Of a stretch of DNA of 64,000 bases, positions 52,587 to 60,837 are shown in pieces. The DNA is from Enterococcus hulanensis (GTDB lineage Bacteria > Bacillota > Bacilli > Lactobacillales > Enterococcaceae), in assembly GCF_005405485.1 (NCBI RefSeq), contig NZ_BJED01000002.1:186001-250000 (forward strand). The letters run 5' to 3'. The notes under the pieces were generated by a model, which saw only the letters and a program-made list of their open reading frames with translations, had not been told where the DNA came from and did no database searches. Position numbers and translations under genes: made by a program. Position 1 is the stretch's first letter. Every line of letters starts with the position of its first letter.

Positions 52587-52779
52587 AAATAAATTCCTCC
52601 AAAGCAGTTAAGTTTATCGATAAGTCCTATGATAAAAAAGAAAAGCAAATAAACTAGTCGGAAAGGATAAACAATTTATAAACTATTTATTAATACTTGT
52701 TTTATTTTTACGAAAATGGGAAGTCTTCGTGTTAAATAAGAGGATAGCAATGTAAAAAGAACAGACGAGGTGACAGCAG

Positions 52780-54228
52780 GTGACGATTCGCCAGCGGCTT
52801 TATTTTTCGAATATATTGATGATTGTTATGCCGATCGTTTTGACCGGCATCGTTTTGGCCGGACTGTTTTTCATTTTTTCCGAGACCTTTGGCAGTGATT
52901 TTTTGAATCAATGGCAGGAAAATGAAATTTACGCCAAGGAATATGAACACATCGAAGAGCTGCAGGAGCAGTTTGAAGCCGATAAAATCACGGAAGCTCA
53001 GTTGGAGAAAAAAATCAGTCAGCTAGCCGAAAATTTTCCCAGTGAGGATATCAGTGCCCTGCTTTATGACGAAAATCAAACGCTGCTTCAGCGAGAAGGG
53101 ACTTATCAAGAGGATGAAATCGTACGGAGCATGCTGAAAAATCCCGAGCAGTACACCCTCGTGGTCAATAAGGTGCTGCTGAATCGCTTTAATGTTGGTC
53201 GGTTTCGGATTTTACTGATTAATCAGAATTATCATATGAATCTGGAAGAAAAGATCTTGGATAGTAAACACACGATTCTCTTTGTCGCATTAATAACAAT
53301 TCTTTGTGTGATTCTTTTTGTGATCATGACGAATTACATTTTAGCGCGCTTTATTTTTCGCCCGATCAATGAAGGCTTGAATGCCTTATTAAGCGGTGTC
53401 CAGCAGATTCGCGACGGCAACCTAGGCTGGCGGACAGAATATCAAAGCGAAGATGAATTCCGCCCGGTCGTCAACAGTCTTAATGAGATGGCCGAACGTC
53501 TGGAAACGCTGGTGAACGAACAAGAAAAGAATGACGAGAATCGCAAAGAACTGATCGCGGGCATTTCTCACGATCTGCGAACCCCGTTGACTGCTGTTAA
53601 GGCATATGTGGAAGGGCTGGAAAAGGGTGTCGCAACGACGCCTGCGATGCGGAATAAGTATTTACAAACCCTCACGAAAAAAACAGATGAACTGACTCAT
53701 TTAGTCGATCAGCTGTTTCTTTTTTCCAAGATTGATCTGGGAGATTTCGCTTTACGGATTCAAACCGTCAATATCGGTAAATACTTGGCTGAATTGATTG
53801 CGGGGATTACGGATGAATATCAGGAACGCGGCTTGATCATTCTGTTGGGTGTCCATTCGTTTCAAACGCAGGTCGAAATCGATCCTGAACAGCTGCGTAA
53901 TGTGATCATCAATATTGTTGAAAACACCTTAAAATATGGCGCGCCGACAGACAATCAGCTGTTGATCGAACAATATGAGCAATCAGAACAGGTGGTTATC
54001 ACCTTTAGCGACAACGGTCCGGGTGTGCCTGAAGCGCAGCAGGAAAAGCTGTTTGATGTTTTCTATCGGGGAGATCAAGCTCGAACACAGCCGGGAAAAG
54101 GCAGCGGATTAGGTCTGGCGATCGCTCGGCGGGTAGTTGAAAGTCAGGCGGGAACGATCGAAGCGCGGACGTCATCAAGCGGCGGTCTGCAAATAAGGAT
54201 TCATTTGCCGATTGCACTAAAAGAATAA
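52780..54228 (+). CDS. Sensor histidine kinase with HAMP domain (GTG start)
   Basis: 482 residues from GTG 52780, with GAGGTG upstream. Membrane helices are at about 12-36 and 168-192, enclosing a 130-residue extracellular sensor. HAMP (about 193-245), HisKA with His264 in GISHDLRTPLTAVKAYVEGL, and HATPase with N box IINIVENTLKYG and G box GSGLGLAIARRVV. It is co-transcribed with the OmpR-type regulator 45 bases downstream; kinase-first order is less common. Signal unknown, probably an envelope cue. Confidence 0.92.
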   Translation: MTIRQRLYFSNILMIVMPIVLTGIVLAGLFFIFSETFGSDFLNQWQENEIYAKEYEHIEELQEQFEADKITEAQLEKKISQLAENFPSEDISALLYDENQTLLQREGTYQEDEIVRSMLKNPEQYTLVVNKVLLNRFNVGRFRILLINQNYHMNLEEKILDSKHTILFVALITILCVILFVIMTNYILARFIFRPINEGLNALLSGVQQIRDGNLGWRTEYQSEDEFRPVVNSLNEMAERLETLVNEQEKNDENRKELIAGISHDLRTPLTAVKAYVEGLEKGVATTPAMRNKYLQTLTKKTDELTHLVDQLFLFSKIDLGDFALRIQTVNIGKYLAELIAGITDEYQERGLIILLGVHSFQTQVEIDPEQLRNVIINIVENTLKYGAPTDNQLLIEQYEQSEQVVITFSDNGPGVPEAQQEKLFDVFYRGDQARTQPGKGSGLGLAIARRVVESQAGTIEARTSSSGGLQIRIHLPIALKE

Positions 54229-54273
54229 GTCCGAATATAAATAGTAAAAAAGGATTTGAGGGGAATAGCAGCC

Positions 54274-54969
54274 ATGAAGAATATTTTGATCATTGAAGAC
54301 GATGAGGCGATTGCGGATATTGTGCAGGACTTTTTAACGATCAACGGCTTTGAAAGCACCATCGTTCATGATGGGACCGCCGGCTTGGCCGCGGCTTTGA
54401 CCAAAGAATATGATTTGATTTTGCTGGATGTGATGCTGCCGGGAATGGATGGGATCGAGGTTCTAAAGAAAATTCGCAGCGAACTTTTGGTGCCGATCCT
54501 CTTAGTAACCGCTAAAAATGAGGAGCTCGATAAATTACGCGGTCTGGGACTTGGCGCGGATGACTACATCAGCAAGCCGTTTTCGCCGACAGAATTAGTC
54601 GCTCGCGTCCGGGCCAACCTTGCGCAGTTTGAACGTTTAAACAAGCAGGAGGCGGCCGCGCCCAAGGAACACACAATCGGCACAGGCGACATCGTGATCC
54701 AGCCGCAAGCAATGAAGGTCTTTGTGGGAGGAAAAGAAGTGGCAATGAAGCATAAGGAATTTGAGCTGCTGCTGTTTTTGATGGAGAATATCCAGCATGT
54801 TTTCAGCAAAGAGGAGCTCTATGAAACAATCTGGGGAATGGAATCCATCGGAGAGATTCGCACGGTAGCGGTCCACATCAATCGTCTGCGAGAAAAAATC
54901 GAAGAGAATCCTTCAGAGCCGACTCATATCCAAACCGTGTGGGGCGCCGGGTATCGATTCGTACCATAA
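54274..54969 (+). CDS. OmpR/PhoB family response regulator
   Basis: 231 residues from ATG 54274 (GAGGGG upstream). Receiver domain (1-117) with phospho-acceptor Asp52 in LILLDVMLPG and Lys in LLVTAKNE; winged-helix domain (about 130-230) ending GAGYRFVP. It works with the preceding kinase. A terminator follows. Confidence 0.94.
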   Translation: MKNILIIEDDEAIADIVQDFLTINGFESTIVHDGTAGLAAALTKEYDLILLDVMLPGMDGIEVLKKIRSELLVPILLVTAKNEELDKLRGLGLGADDYISKPFSPTELVARVRANLAQFERLNKQEAAAPKEHTIGTGDIVIQPQAMKVFVGGKEVAMKHKEFELLLFLMENIQHVFSKEELYETIWGMESIGEIRTVAVHINRLREKIEENPSEPTHIQTVWGAGYRFVP

Positions 54970-54976
54970 ATACGCG

Positions 54977-55003
54977 ACTTGGTTCAATGAGCCAAGTTTT
55001 TTT
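54977..55003 (+). terminator. Terminator of the two-component operon
   Basis: ACTTGG / CCAAGT with an inner partial stem and seven T. Confidence 0.85.
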
Positions 55004-55027
55004 GTTATCGTCGCGACGTTAATTTGC

Positions 55028-55033
55028 TATAAT
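55028..55033 (+). promoter_or_regulatory. Extended -10 promoter of the Nudix gene
   Basis: TGCTATAAT (extended -10, hexamer 55028-55033), 46 bases before the ATG. The -35 region is poor (TTATCG at 17 bases). Confidence 0.6.
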
Positions 55034-55078
55034 CGACATGCTTACCAATGTTGCGATAAACAAGAGGGAGGGACAAGG

Positions 55079-55651
55079 ATGAAAGAAATCATTGAGGAAA
55101 TCAAGGCATACGTTCCATTTACCAAAGAAGAAGCGGCGGATAAAAAGCTGTTTTTAGACAAGCTGCAATTTCAAGAGCATTTACTGACGCGAGAAAACAC
55201 AGACTATCACTTTTCTTCATCGGCTTGGGTCGTTAATCCGACGTATGACAAGGTGTTGATGGTTTACCATAATATTTATCAATCCTATTCTTGGACGGGC
55301 GGTCATGCGGATGGCTGCGGCGATCTTTTACAGGTCGTTAAAAAGGAATTGGAAGAGGAGACAGGACTCAAGGAATATCGATTACTGCATGAGGGCTTGT
55401 TTGCCTTTGATATTTTACCAGTCCATGATCATTACAAAAAAGGGCAGTTTATTAAGGAGCATTATCATATTAATACGACCTATCTTTTTATGGCGCCGGA
55501 AGATCAGGCGCTGCAGGTTAAGGAAGACGAGAACAGTGATGTGAAATGGATCGATGTTACGGCTATTGACCAGGCCGTTGCAGAAGAAGAAATGCGCCCG
55601 TATTATCATAAAATGATCGAAAAGGCACTGTTGCTGAAAAAGCAGCCTTAG
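55079..55651 (+). CDS. Nudix hydrolase family protein
   Basis: 190 residues. The Nudix box is recognisable at about 79-101 as GHADGCGDLLQVVK plus KELEEETGL. The first Glu of the consensus is Gly and the Arg is Lys, while the REUXEE-equivalent EExxE core that binds metal is kept. The substrate of the family is a nucleoside diphosphate linked to another moiety; unknown here. AGGGAGGGA lies before ATG 55079. Confidence 0.85.
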   Translation: MKEIIEEIKAYVPFTKEEAADKKLFLDKLQFQEHLLTRENTDYHFSSSAWVVNPTYDKVLMVYHNIYQSYSWTGGHADGCGDLLQVVKKELEEETGLKEYRLLHEGLFAFDILPVHDHYKKGQFIKEHYHINTTYLFMAPEDQALQVKEDENSDVKWIDVTAIDQAVAEEEMRPYYHKMIEKALLLKKQP

Positions 55652-55718
55652 CAGGTTCATTCATTTTACGATATACTATTCCTAAATGGAATATAAAAGC
55701 ATGCATGGGAGTGAGACG

Positions 55719-56594
55719 ATGGATCAGCAGAAATTGCAGCTGTTTCTTGATTTGACGGAAACCTTGAACTATACAGAAACGGCCGAGCGGAACTATATGA
55801 CGCAGGGAAATGTTTCGAAGAAAATCAGCGCACTGGAAAAAGAGCTGCAGGTACCGCTCTTTGACCGCAGCAATCGTCAGATTCGACTGACAGAGGAAGG
55901 CCAGCTGCTATTGCCGAATATCAGAAGAATTGTCCGAGATTATCAGAGCTTGGCGGATACCTTAACCGAATATCGTGAGAAGAAAGAGCGGGTGCTGACC
56001 GTTCATACGATCCCGACGATGCCGAATTATTTGGGCTTTGATCTATTAACGATCTTTTTGAAGCAGCATCCCGAGATTCATCTGAATTTAAAGGAATCCG
56101 AAGCGATGGCGCTGGGGGACTTTGAAATTGAAAAGAATACGGTCTATTTCTTCCGCTCATTAAAGGAGCAGGCGGGGAAAAATGCTATTAATACTGAAAA
56201 GGATCGCTTTGTAGCGGTCGTGCCGAAGAGTCATCCGTTAGCGGCAAAGGCAACGATCCCGCTTGCAGAACTGGCGGAGGAAAACTTTTTGCTATTGGGC
56301 TTGCCCTCCAGTCCGTATTATTCCGTGGAGGAGCTTTGCCGCGAAGCCGGCTTTGTTCCTAAAATTGACTATCAGGGAACGCGGATCGACTTGATTTTAC
56401 GCATGGTCGAGGAAGGTTTAGGCGTCTCGCTGATCATGGAAAAGTCGTTAGGCAGCTCGTTGTCTAAGGAATTAGTCGTTCGTGGCATTGAGCCGACTAA
56501 AGAAAGCTTTTTGAATTTTTATCTATCGGAAGCCGCCGATGCGCCTGCGCCGAAGGAATTCTTCAAATTTTTACAAGCTAATATTCCAAACTAG
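55719..56594 (+). CDS. LysR family transcriptional regulator
   Basis: 291 residues from ATG 55719 (GGGAG upstream; an in-frame ATG at 55686 is less supported). The N-terminal winged HTH (LQLFLDLTETLNYTETAERNYMTQGNVSKKISALEKELQVPLFDRSNRQIRLTEEG) is followed by a periplasmic-binding-like effector domain. It lies directly upstream of the lpd operon in the same direction, and a T-N11-A palindrome sits between them, so it probably activates aromatic acid decarboxylation in response to gallate or a related phenolic. Confidence 0.92.
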   Translation: MDQQKLQLFLDLTETLNYTETAERNYMTQGNVSKKISALEKELQVPLFDRSNRQIRLTEEGQLLLPNIRRIVRDYQSLADTLTEYREKKERVLTVHTIPTMPNYLGFDLLTIFLKQHPEIHLNLKESEAMALGDFEIEKNTVYFFRSLKEQAGKNAINTEKDRFVAVVPKSHPLAAKATIPLAELAEENFLLLGLPSSPYYSVEELCREAGFVPKIDYQGTRIDLILRMVEEGLGVSLIMEKSLGSSLSKELVVRGIEPTKESFLNFYLSEAADAPAPKEFFKFLQANIPN

Positions 56595-56640
56595 AATAGT
56601 ATCGTATGAAAGCCGAATTGTATTGCGTCATGGATGAGCC

Positions 56641-56653
56641 TAAGCTTAGCTTA
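56641..56653. promoter_or_regulatory. Candidate LysR binding site
   Basis: TAAGCTTAGCTTA (TAAGC-TTA-GCTTA) is a perfect T-N11-A palindrome 34 bases before lpdC, in the only gap between the regulator and its likely target. Confidence 0.6.
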
Positions 56654-56686
56654 TGAACATGACAACAATACAAGGAGGCTTTTTTT

Positions 56687-58150
56687 ATGTATGATTTGCG
56701 AAAAGTTTTAGCTGAATTAAAGGAAATGCCGGGAGAATACCATGAAACGGATGTGGCAGTCGATCCCCATGCGGAATTATCCGGTGTTTACCGCTATATC
56801 GGAGCAGGCGGAACGGTTCAACGGCCGACCAAAGAAGGACCTGCCATGATGTTTAACAACGTCAAAGGCTTTCCTGATACACGCGTATTGATCGGAATTA
56901 TCGCTAGTCGTGACCGCGTGGGGAAAATCCTGCACCATGATCCGAAGCATTTAGGCCGATTATTGAAGGATTCAGTGCAAAATCCAGTCAAGCCGGTGAA
57001 AGTTTCAAAGGCTGAGGCTCCGGCGCAGGAAGTCGTTCATTTGGCGAGCGATGAAGGCTTTGATATTCGCAAAATTCTAGCGGCACCAACGAATACAGAA
57101 TATGATGCCGGACCATACATCACGATGGGTGTAGTTTATGGCTCTGATCCTAATAAAACCATGAGTGATGTGACGATTCACCGGATGGTCTTAGAAGACG
57201 AAGACACGATCGGCATGTATATCATGCCCGGCGGTCGCCATATCGGCCATTTCCAAAAACAATACGAAGCGTTGAATCAGCCAATGCCGATCACGATCAA
57301 TATCGGGCTGGACCCGGCGATTTCCATCGGAACGACCTTTGAGCCGCCTACCACACCGCTTGGCTATAACGAATTATGGGTGGCGGGTGCTTTGCGTCAA
57401 GAACCTGTTCAATTAGTCGACGGCGTGGCAGTCGATGAAGTCGGGATCGCCCGCTCGGAATTTATTATTGAAGCCGAGATTTTACCCCATCAAACGATCC
57501 AAGAGGATATCAACACCAACACTGGTAAAGCGATGCCGGAATTTCCCGGATACAACGGCGATGCGAATCCGGCAGTCAATGTGGTGAAGGTCAAAGCGAT
57601 CACCCATCGCAAAGACCGTCCGATCATGCAGACAACGATCGGTCCTTCCGAAGAACATGTGTCGATGGCGGGGATTCCGACTGAGGCCAGCATTTTAGAT
57701 TTAGTCGACAAGGCGATTCCCGGAAAAGTCACCAACGTTTACAATCCACCAGCAGGCGGCGGGAAGTTAATGTCGATTTTACAGATTCACAAGGAAACGG
57801 AAGCAGATGAAGGGATTCAGCGTCAAGCGGCGATTTTGGCCCTGTCAGCCTTTAAGGAATTAAAGACCGTTATCTTAGTAGATGATGATGTCGATATTTT
57901 TGATATGAATGATGTGATGTGGACCTTGAATACCCGTTTCCAAGGTGATCAGGACATTATTGTGCTGCCGGGCATGCGGAATCATCCATTGGACCCGTCC
58001 GAACGGCCGGAATATAATCCAACCTCGATTCGCTTCCGCGGCATGAGCAGCAAAACGATCTTAGACGGCACGGTTCCTTTTGATTTGAAGGATGATTTTA
58101 TTCGGGCAGAATTCAAAGAAGTGGCGGATTGGGAAAAATATTTGAAGTAG
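56687..58150 (+). CDS. lpdC: UbiD family decarboxylase, gallate decarboxylase catalytic subunit
   Basis: 487 residues, full length. It belongs to the prenylated-FMN UbiD family and closely resembles lactobacillus LpdC (ELSGVYRYIGAGGTVQRPT, SDVTIHRMVLEDEDTIGMYIMPGGRHIG, FEPPTTPLGYNELWVAGALR, FRGMSSKTILDGTVPFDLKD). The Glu-Arg-Glu catalytic region is conserved (RSEFIIEAEI). It decarboxylates gallate and protocatechuate to pyrogallol and catechol. It needs prFMN made by the next gene. AGGAGG precedes the ATG. Confidence 0.94.
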   Translation: MYDLRKVLAELKEMPGEYHETDVAVDPHAELSGVYRYIGAGGTVQRPTKEGPAMMFNNVKGFPDTRVLIGIIASRDRVGKILHHDPKHLGRLLKDSVQNPVKPVKVSKAEAPAQEVVHLASDEGFDIRKILAAPTNTEYDAGPYITMGVVYGSDPNKTMSDVTIHRMVLEDEDTIGMYIMPGGRHIGHFQKQYEALNQPMPITINIGLDPAISIGTTFEPPTTPLGYNELWVAGALRQEPVQLVDGVAVDEVGIARSEFIIEAEILPHQTIQEDINTNTGKAMPEFPGYNGDANPAVNVVKVKAITHRKDRPIMQTTIGPSEEHVSMAGIPTEASILDLVDKAIPGKVTNVYNPPAGGGKLMSILQIHKETEADEGIQRQAAILALSAFKELKTVILVDDDVDIFDMNDVMWTLNTRFQGDQDIIVLPGMRNHPLDPSERPEYNPTSIRFRGMSSKTILDGTVPFDLKDDFIRAEFKEVADWEKYLK

Positions 58151-58159
58151 GTGAAGCAG

Positions 58160-58729
58160 ATGAAAAAGCGTATCGTTATTGGAATCAGCGGAGCATCGGG
58201 GATTATTTACGCCATCGATCTGATCAAGCGCCTGAAGGACGATCCCACGATCGAAACCCATGGGATCATCAGTGATTGGGCGAAACAAAATTTGAAGCTG
58301 GAATCAGATCTGAGCTTGCAGGAGCTGGAGGGAATGCTGGATTATCATTACAGCAACCGTGATCTAGGTGCGGCAGTGGCCAGCGGGTCGTTTTTAACGG
58401 ATGGCATGGTGATTGTACCGGCAAGCATGAAAACAGTCGCCGGTATTTCGATGGGGTTTGGCGACAGCCTGATCTCTCGAGCAGCGGATGTGACCTTGAA
58501 GGAACAAAGAAAACTGATTTTAGTTCCGCGGGAGACGCCGCTGAACGCGATTCATTTAGAGAATCTAACTAAACTAGCGCGGTTGGGCGTCCAAATCATT
58601 CCGCCGGTCCCAGCATTTTACAGCCAGCCAAAGACGATCGACGATATCGTAGCCCATCAGTCGATGAAATTGATGGATGCTTTAGGGATCGAAAACCACG
58701 TCTCGGGACGGTGGAAAGAGCATGAGTAA
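58160..58729 (+). CDS. lpdB: UbiX-type flavin prenyltransferase
   Basis: 189 residues from ATG 58160; the GTG at 58151 lacks a ribosome site. The flavoprotein fold opens with IVIGISGASGIIYAIDLI; the SFLTDGMVIVPASMKTVAGISMGFGDSLISRAADVTLKE block and LVPRETPLNAIHLENL are UbiX signatures. It prenylates FMN with dimethylallyl phosphate to give the LpdC cofactor. In lactobacilli lpdB lies apart from lpdC; here they are adjacent. Confidence 0.94.
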   Translation: MKKRIVIGISGASGIIYAIDLIKRLKDDPTIETHGIISDWAKQNLKLESDLSLQELEGMLDYHYSNRDLGAAVASGSFLTDGMVIVPASMKTVAGISMGFGDSLISRAADVTLKEQRKLILVPRETPLNAIHLENLTKLARLGVQIIPPVPAFYSQPKTIDDIVAHQSMKLMDALGIENHVSGRWKEHE

Positions 58730-59111
58730 AACCTTTACTAGTAAGCAAGCCGACTATGCGATCACGTTGCGGGCTGAATGGATCGGCAACGATTTGTTCC
58801 TGTGCCTTTTCGGCGGAGACACACCTCATATTGGTACGGTGACTACCTTTTCAAGTGAGACGGAAAAGCACGTCCAACGCTTTCCCAGTCATGATGGGCG
58901 TTTTCATAAAGATGATGTCTTGGCGGAACTGCTGCTAAAACAGATCGCGGCTGAATTACCGGGCAACTGTGTCATCACGGCCGGTGTGCATGTGGATCAT
59001 ATCTCCAAAGAACAGATCGAAGCAGCGTTTTCCATGACCGCAGAACTTGCGGAAGCACTCAAGCTTTGGCTTTTAAAGCACACATTAGCGAAAGAACCGC
59101 TTTATAAATAA
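58722..59111 (+). CDS. lpdD: LpdD-like small subunit of gallate decarboxylase
   Basis: 129 residues, overlapping lpdB by 8 bases. Recognisable by FLCLFGGDTPHIGTVTTFSSE, SHDGRFHKDDVLAELLLKQI and TAGVHVDHISKEQIE. In lactobacilli LpdD accompanies LpdB/LpdC; its role is undefined, possibly prFMN delivery or maturation. Completes the operon, followed by a terminator. Confidence 0.88.
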   Translation: MSKTFTSKQADYAITLRAEWIGNDLFLCLFGGDTPHIGTVTTFSSETEKHVQRFPSHDGRFHKDDVLAELLLKQIAAELPGNCVITAGVHVDHISKEQIEAAFSMTAELAEALKLWLLKHTLAKEPLYK

Positions 59112-59119
59112 GCAAAACG

Positions 59120-59150
59120 AACTGTCTAGCGGATGCTGGGCAGTTTTTTT
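59120..59150 (+). terminator. Terminator of the lpd operon
   Basis: AACTGTCTAGC pairs with GCTGGGCAGTT (with G-T pairs) around a GGAT loop, then seven T. Confidence 0.85.
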
Positions 59151-59222
59151 GCAGAAATGTGACATATGTCCTAATTGTTTTTTCGGAAGGGCAATAGAAT
59201 AAGGGCATAGGAGGTGCTGAAA

Positions 59223-59432
59223 ATGATGATCCTTATTCTATTGATCCTGATGATCGCTATGTTTATGAGCGTTAGAAGAAAGCAAAAGGTCCAAGCTCAA
59301 GCACGCTACTGGGAACGCATCAACGAATTTGAAGCCCAACGAAAAGAACAAATCTTAGCGACTGCCATCAAGCTGGAGCGGCGTAAAACGGCGGATTCCA
59401 GCATTGAGAAAAAGTGGCAGCGGGCTAGTTAA
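59223..59432 (+). CDS. Small single-pass membrane protein, 69 residues
   Basis: Starts MMILILLILM with one N-terminal membrane helix (1-16), then a basic, helical cytoplasmic tail (about 20-69, rich in Arg/Lys/Gln/Glu, possible coiled coil). ATG 59223 has an excellent AGGAGGTG 6 bases upstream, so it is very likely translated. No family recognised. Confidence 0.65.
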   Translation: MMILILLILMIAMFMSVRRKQKVQAQARYWERINEFEAQRKEQILATAIKLERRKTADSSIEKKWQRAS

Positions 59433-59521
59433 GTAATTTTTGATCTATTTTTGATCTGACGGATGTCATTTGTTTAAGCTTTCAGTTAAAATGGTTGAAA
59501 ACGACAAAGGATAATCAGCAG

Positions 59522-59995
59522 ATGATGAACTACGAACTGAAAGAATTGCCGGATTTTTCCGTGATCGGTATAGAGCAGGAATTGACGAGGCAAAAAAGCA
59601 AGAATCTTGAACGCTGCATAGCATTTTGGCCAGCCTTCAATCACCAGCTGAAAAATCATCGCCTGAGTCAACAAAAGGGCAGCTGGACAAAGTTTGCTTT
59701 TATGGAGCGACGTGAAGGGCGGCTGTATTACTATTGCGCGATCCCGCGCCCTGCGAGTCTGCCGGCGGATTTTCTGGTAAAGGAGATACCTGCGGGGAAA
59801 TATTTGGTGGTGGCACATCAAGGGGCAATGGACCAAATCTATGCGGCATATGAAGAAATTTATCAAGTGCTTATTCCGAAGCTGGGACTGACCCTCGCAC
59901 AGCGGGATTTTTTGCACTTTGAGAAATACGGAGCCCAATTTCATTGGAATCGAGCCGACTCGATCATTGAGATCTGGGTTCCGATTAAGGCTTAG
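59522..59995 (+). CDS. GyrI-like / AraC effector-binding domain protein
   Basis: 157 residues from ATG 59522 (AAAGGA upstream); a TTG at 59495 would extend it. Matches the GyrI-like fold: YELKELPDFSVIGIEQEL, FAFMERREGRLYYYCAIP, FLVKEIPAGKYLVVAHQG and a C-terminal IIEIWVPI strand. Stand-alone members bind small molecules or interact with other regulators; this one may sense a ligand. Similar in fold to the C-terminal half of the AraC protein at 49379. Terminator follows. Confidence 0.8.
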   Translation: MMNYELKELPDFSVIGIEQELTRQKSKNLERCIAFWPAFNHQLKNHRLSQQKGSWTKFAFMERREGRLYYYCAIPRPASLPADFLVKEIPAGKYLVVAHQGAMDQIYAAYEEIYQVLIPKLGLTLAQRDFLHFEKYGAQFHWNRADSIIEIWVPIKA

Positions 59996-60019
59996 AACAC
60001 TCGAGGGAGTGTTTTTTTT
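59996..60019 (+). terminator. Terminator after the GyrI-like gene
   Basis: AACACTC-GAGG-GAGTGTT followed by six more T. Confidence 0.9.
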
Positions 60020-60078
60020 GTGGGCTTTATTGTCACGGAGGGGCTTTTCTCGTATAGTTTAGTGAAGGGGTGATGTAA

Positions 60079-60837
60079 ATGATTGAATTAATTGGTGTAA
60101 CCAAAGTTTATGGAGATAAAAAAGCGCTGGATAATTTGAGCTTAACGATCAAAGACGGCGAGATTTTCGGTTTTTTAGGGCACAATGGTGCGGGAAAATC
60201 GACGACGATAAAAAGTTTAGTCAGCATTATTGAACCGACGAATGGTGAAATTCTCTTTGATGGCAAGAACATGAAGGAGGATCGGCTGGGGATCAAAAAG
60301 AAGATCGCCTACGTGCCGGATTCGCCAGATATGTTTTTGCAGCTGACGGCCAATGAATACTGGGACTTGATCTCAGCGGCCTATGAATTGAAGGGGCAGG
60401 AACAACGGCGGCAGGAGCTGATCGAATTGTTTGATCTCGTGGGTCACGAGGACGAAACGCTGGAAAGCTTCTCTCATGGGATGCGGCAGAAAACGATCAT
60501 CATCGGGGCGCTGCTGCCTGATCCGGATATTTGGATCTTGGATGAACCGCTGCAGGGCTTGGACCCGCAGGCCGCATTTGATTTGAAGGAAATGATCAAG
60601 CGTCATGCGGAAAAGGGTAAAACGGTGATTTTTTCTACCCACGTTTTAGACACCGCGCAGCAATTATGCGATGAGCTGGCGATCTTGAAAAAAGGCGAGC
60701 TGATCTACAATGGCTCGGTGGACAATCTGCTGCAAGATTACCCGAATGAATCGCTGGAAAGCGTCTACCTCAAGATGGCGGGACGGCAAGCGGACGGTGA
60801 TCTGATTTCAGAGATTGAGGAGGATGCTCATGAATAG
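60079..60837 (+). CDS. ABC transporter ATP-binding protein
   Basis: 252 residues. Walker A GHNGAGKST, signature FSHGMRQKTIIIGALL, Walker B IWILDEPLQGLDP and H-loop STHVLDTAQQLCDEL. CcmA-type exporter subunit. GGGGTG lies before the ATG. It overlaps the permease by 8 bases. The closest arrangement is the YtrE/EcsA-like two-gene exporters; substrate unknown. Confidence 0.92.
   Translation: MIELIGVTKVYGDKKALDNLSLTIKDGEIFGFLGHNGAGKSTTIKSLVSIIEPTNGEILFDGKNMKEDRLGIKKKIAYVPDSPDMFLQLTANEYWDLISAAYELKGQEQRRQELIELFDLVGHEDETLESFSHGMRQKTIIIGALLPDPDIWILDEPLQGLDPQAAFDLKEMIKRHAEKGKTVIFSTHVLDTAQQLCDELAILKKGELIYNGSVDNLLQDYPNESLESVYLKMAGRQADGDLISEIEEDAHE

Noticed and set aside
59495-59521. TTG start for the GyrI-like protein
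   Set aside because: The ATG at 59522 has AAAGGA at a better distance and fits the family start.
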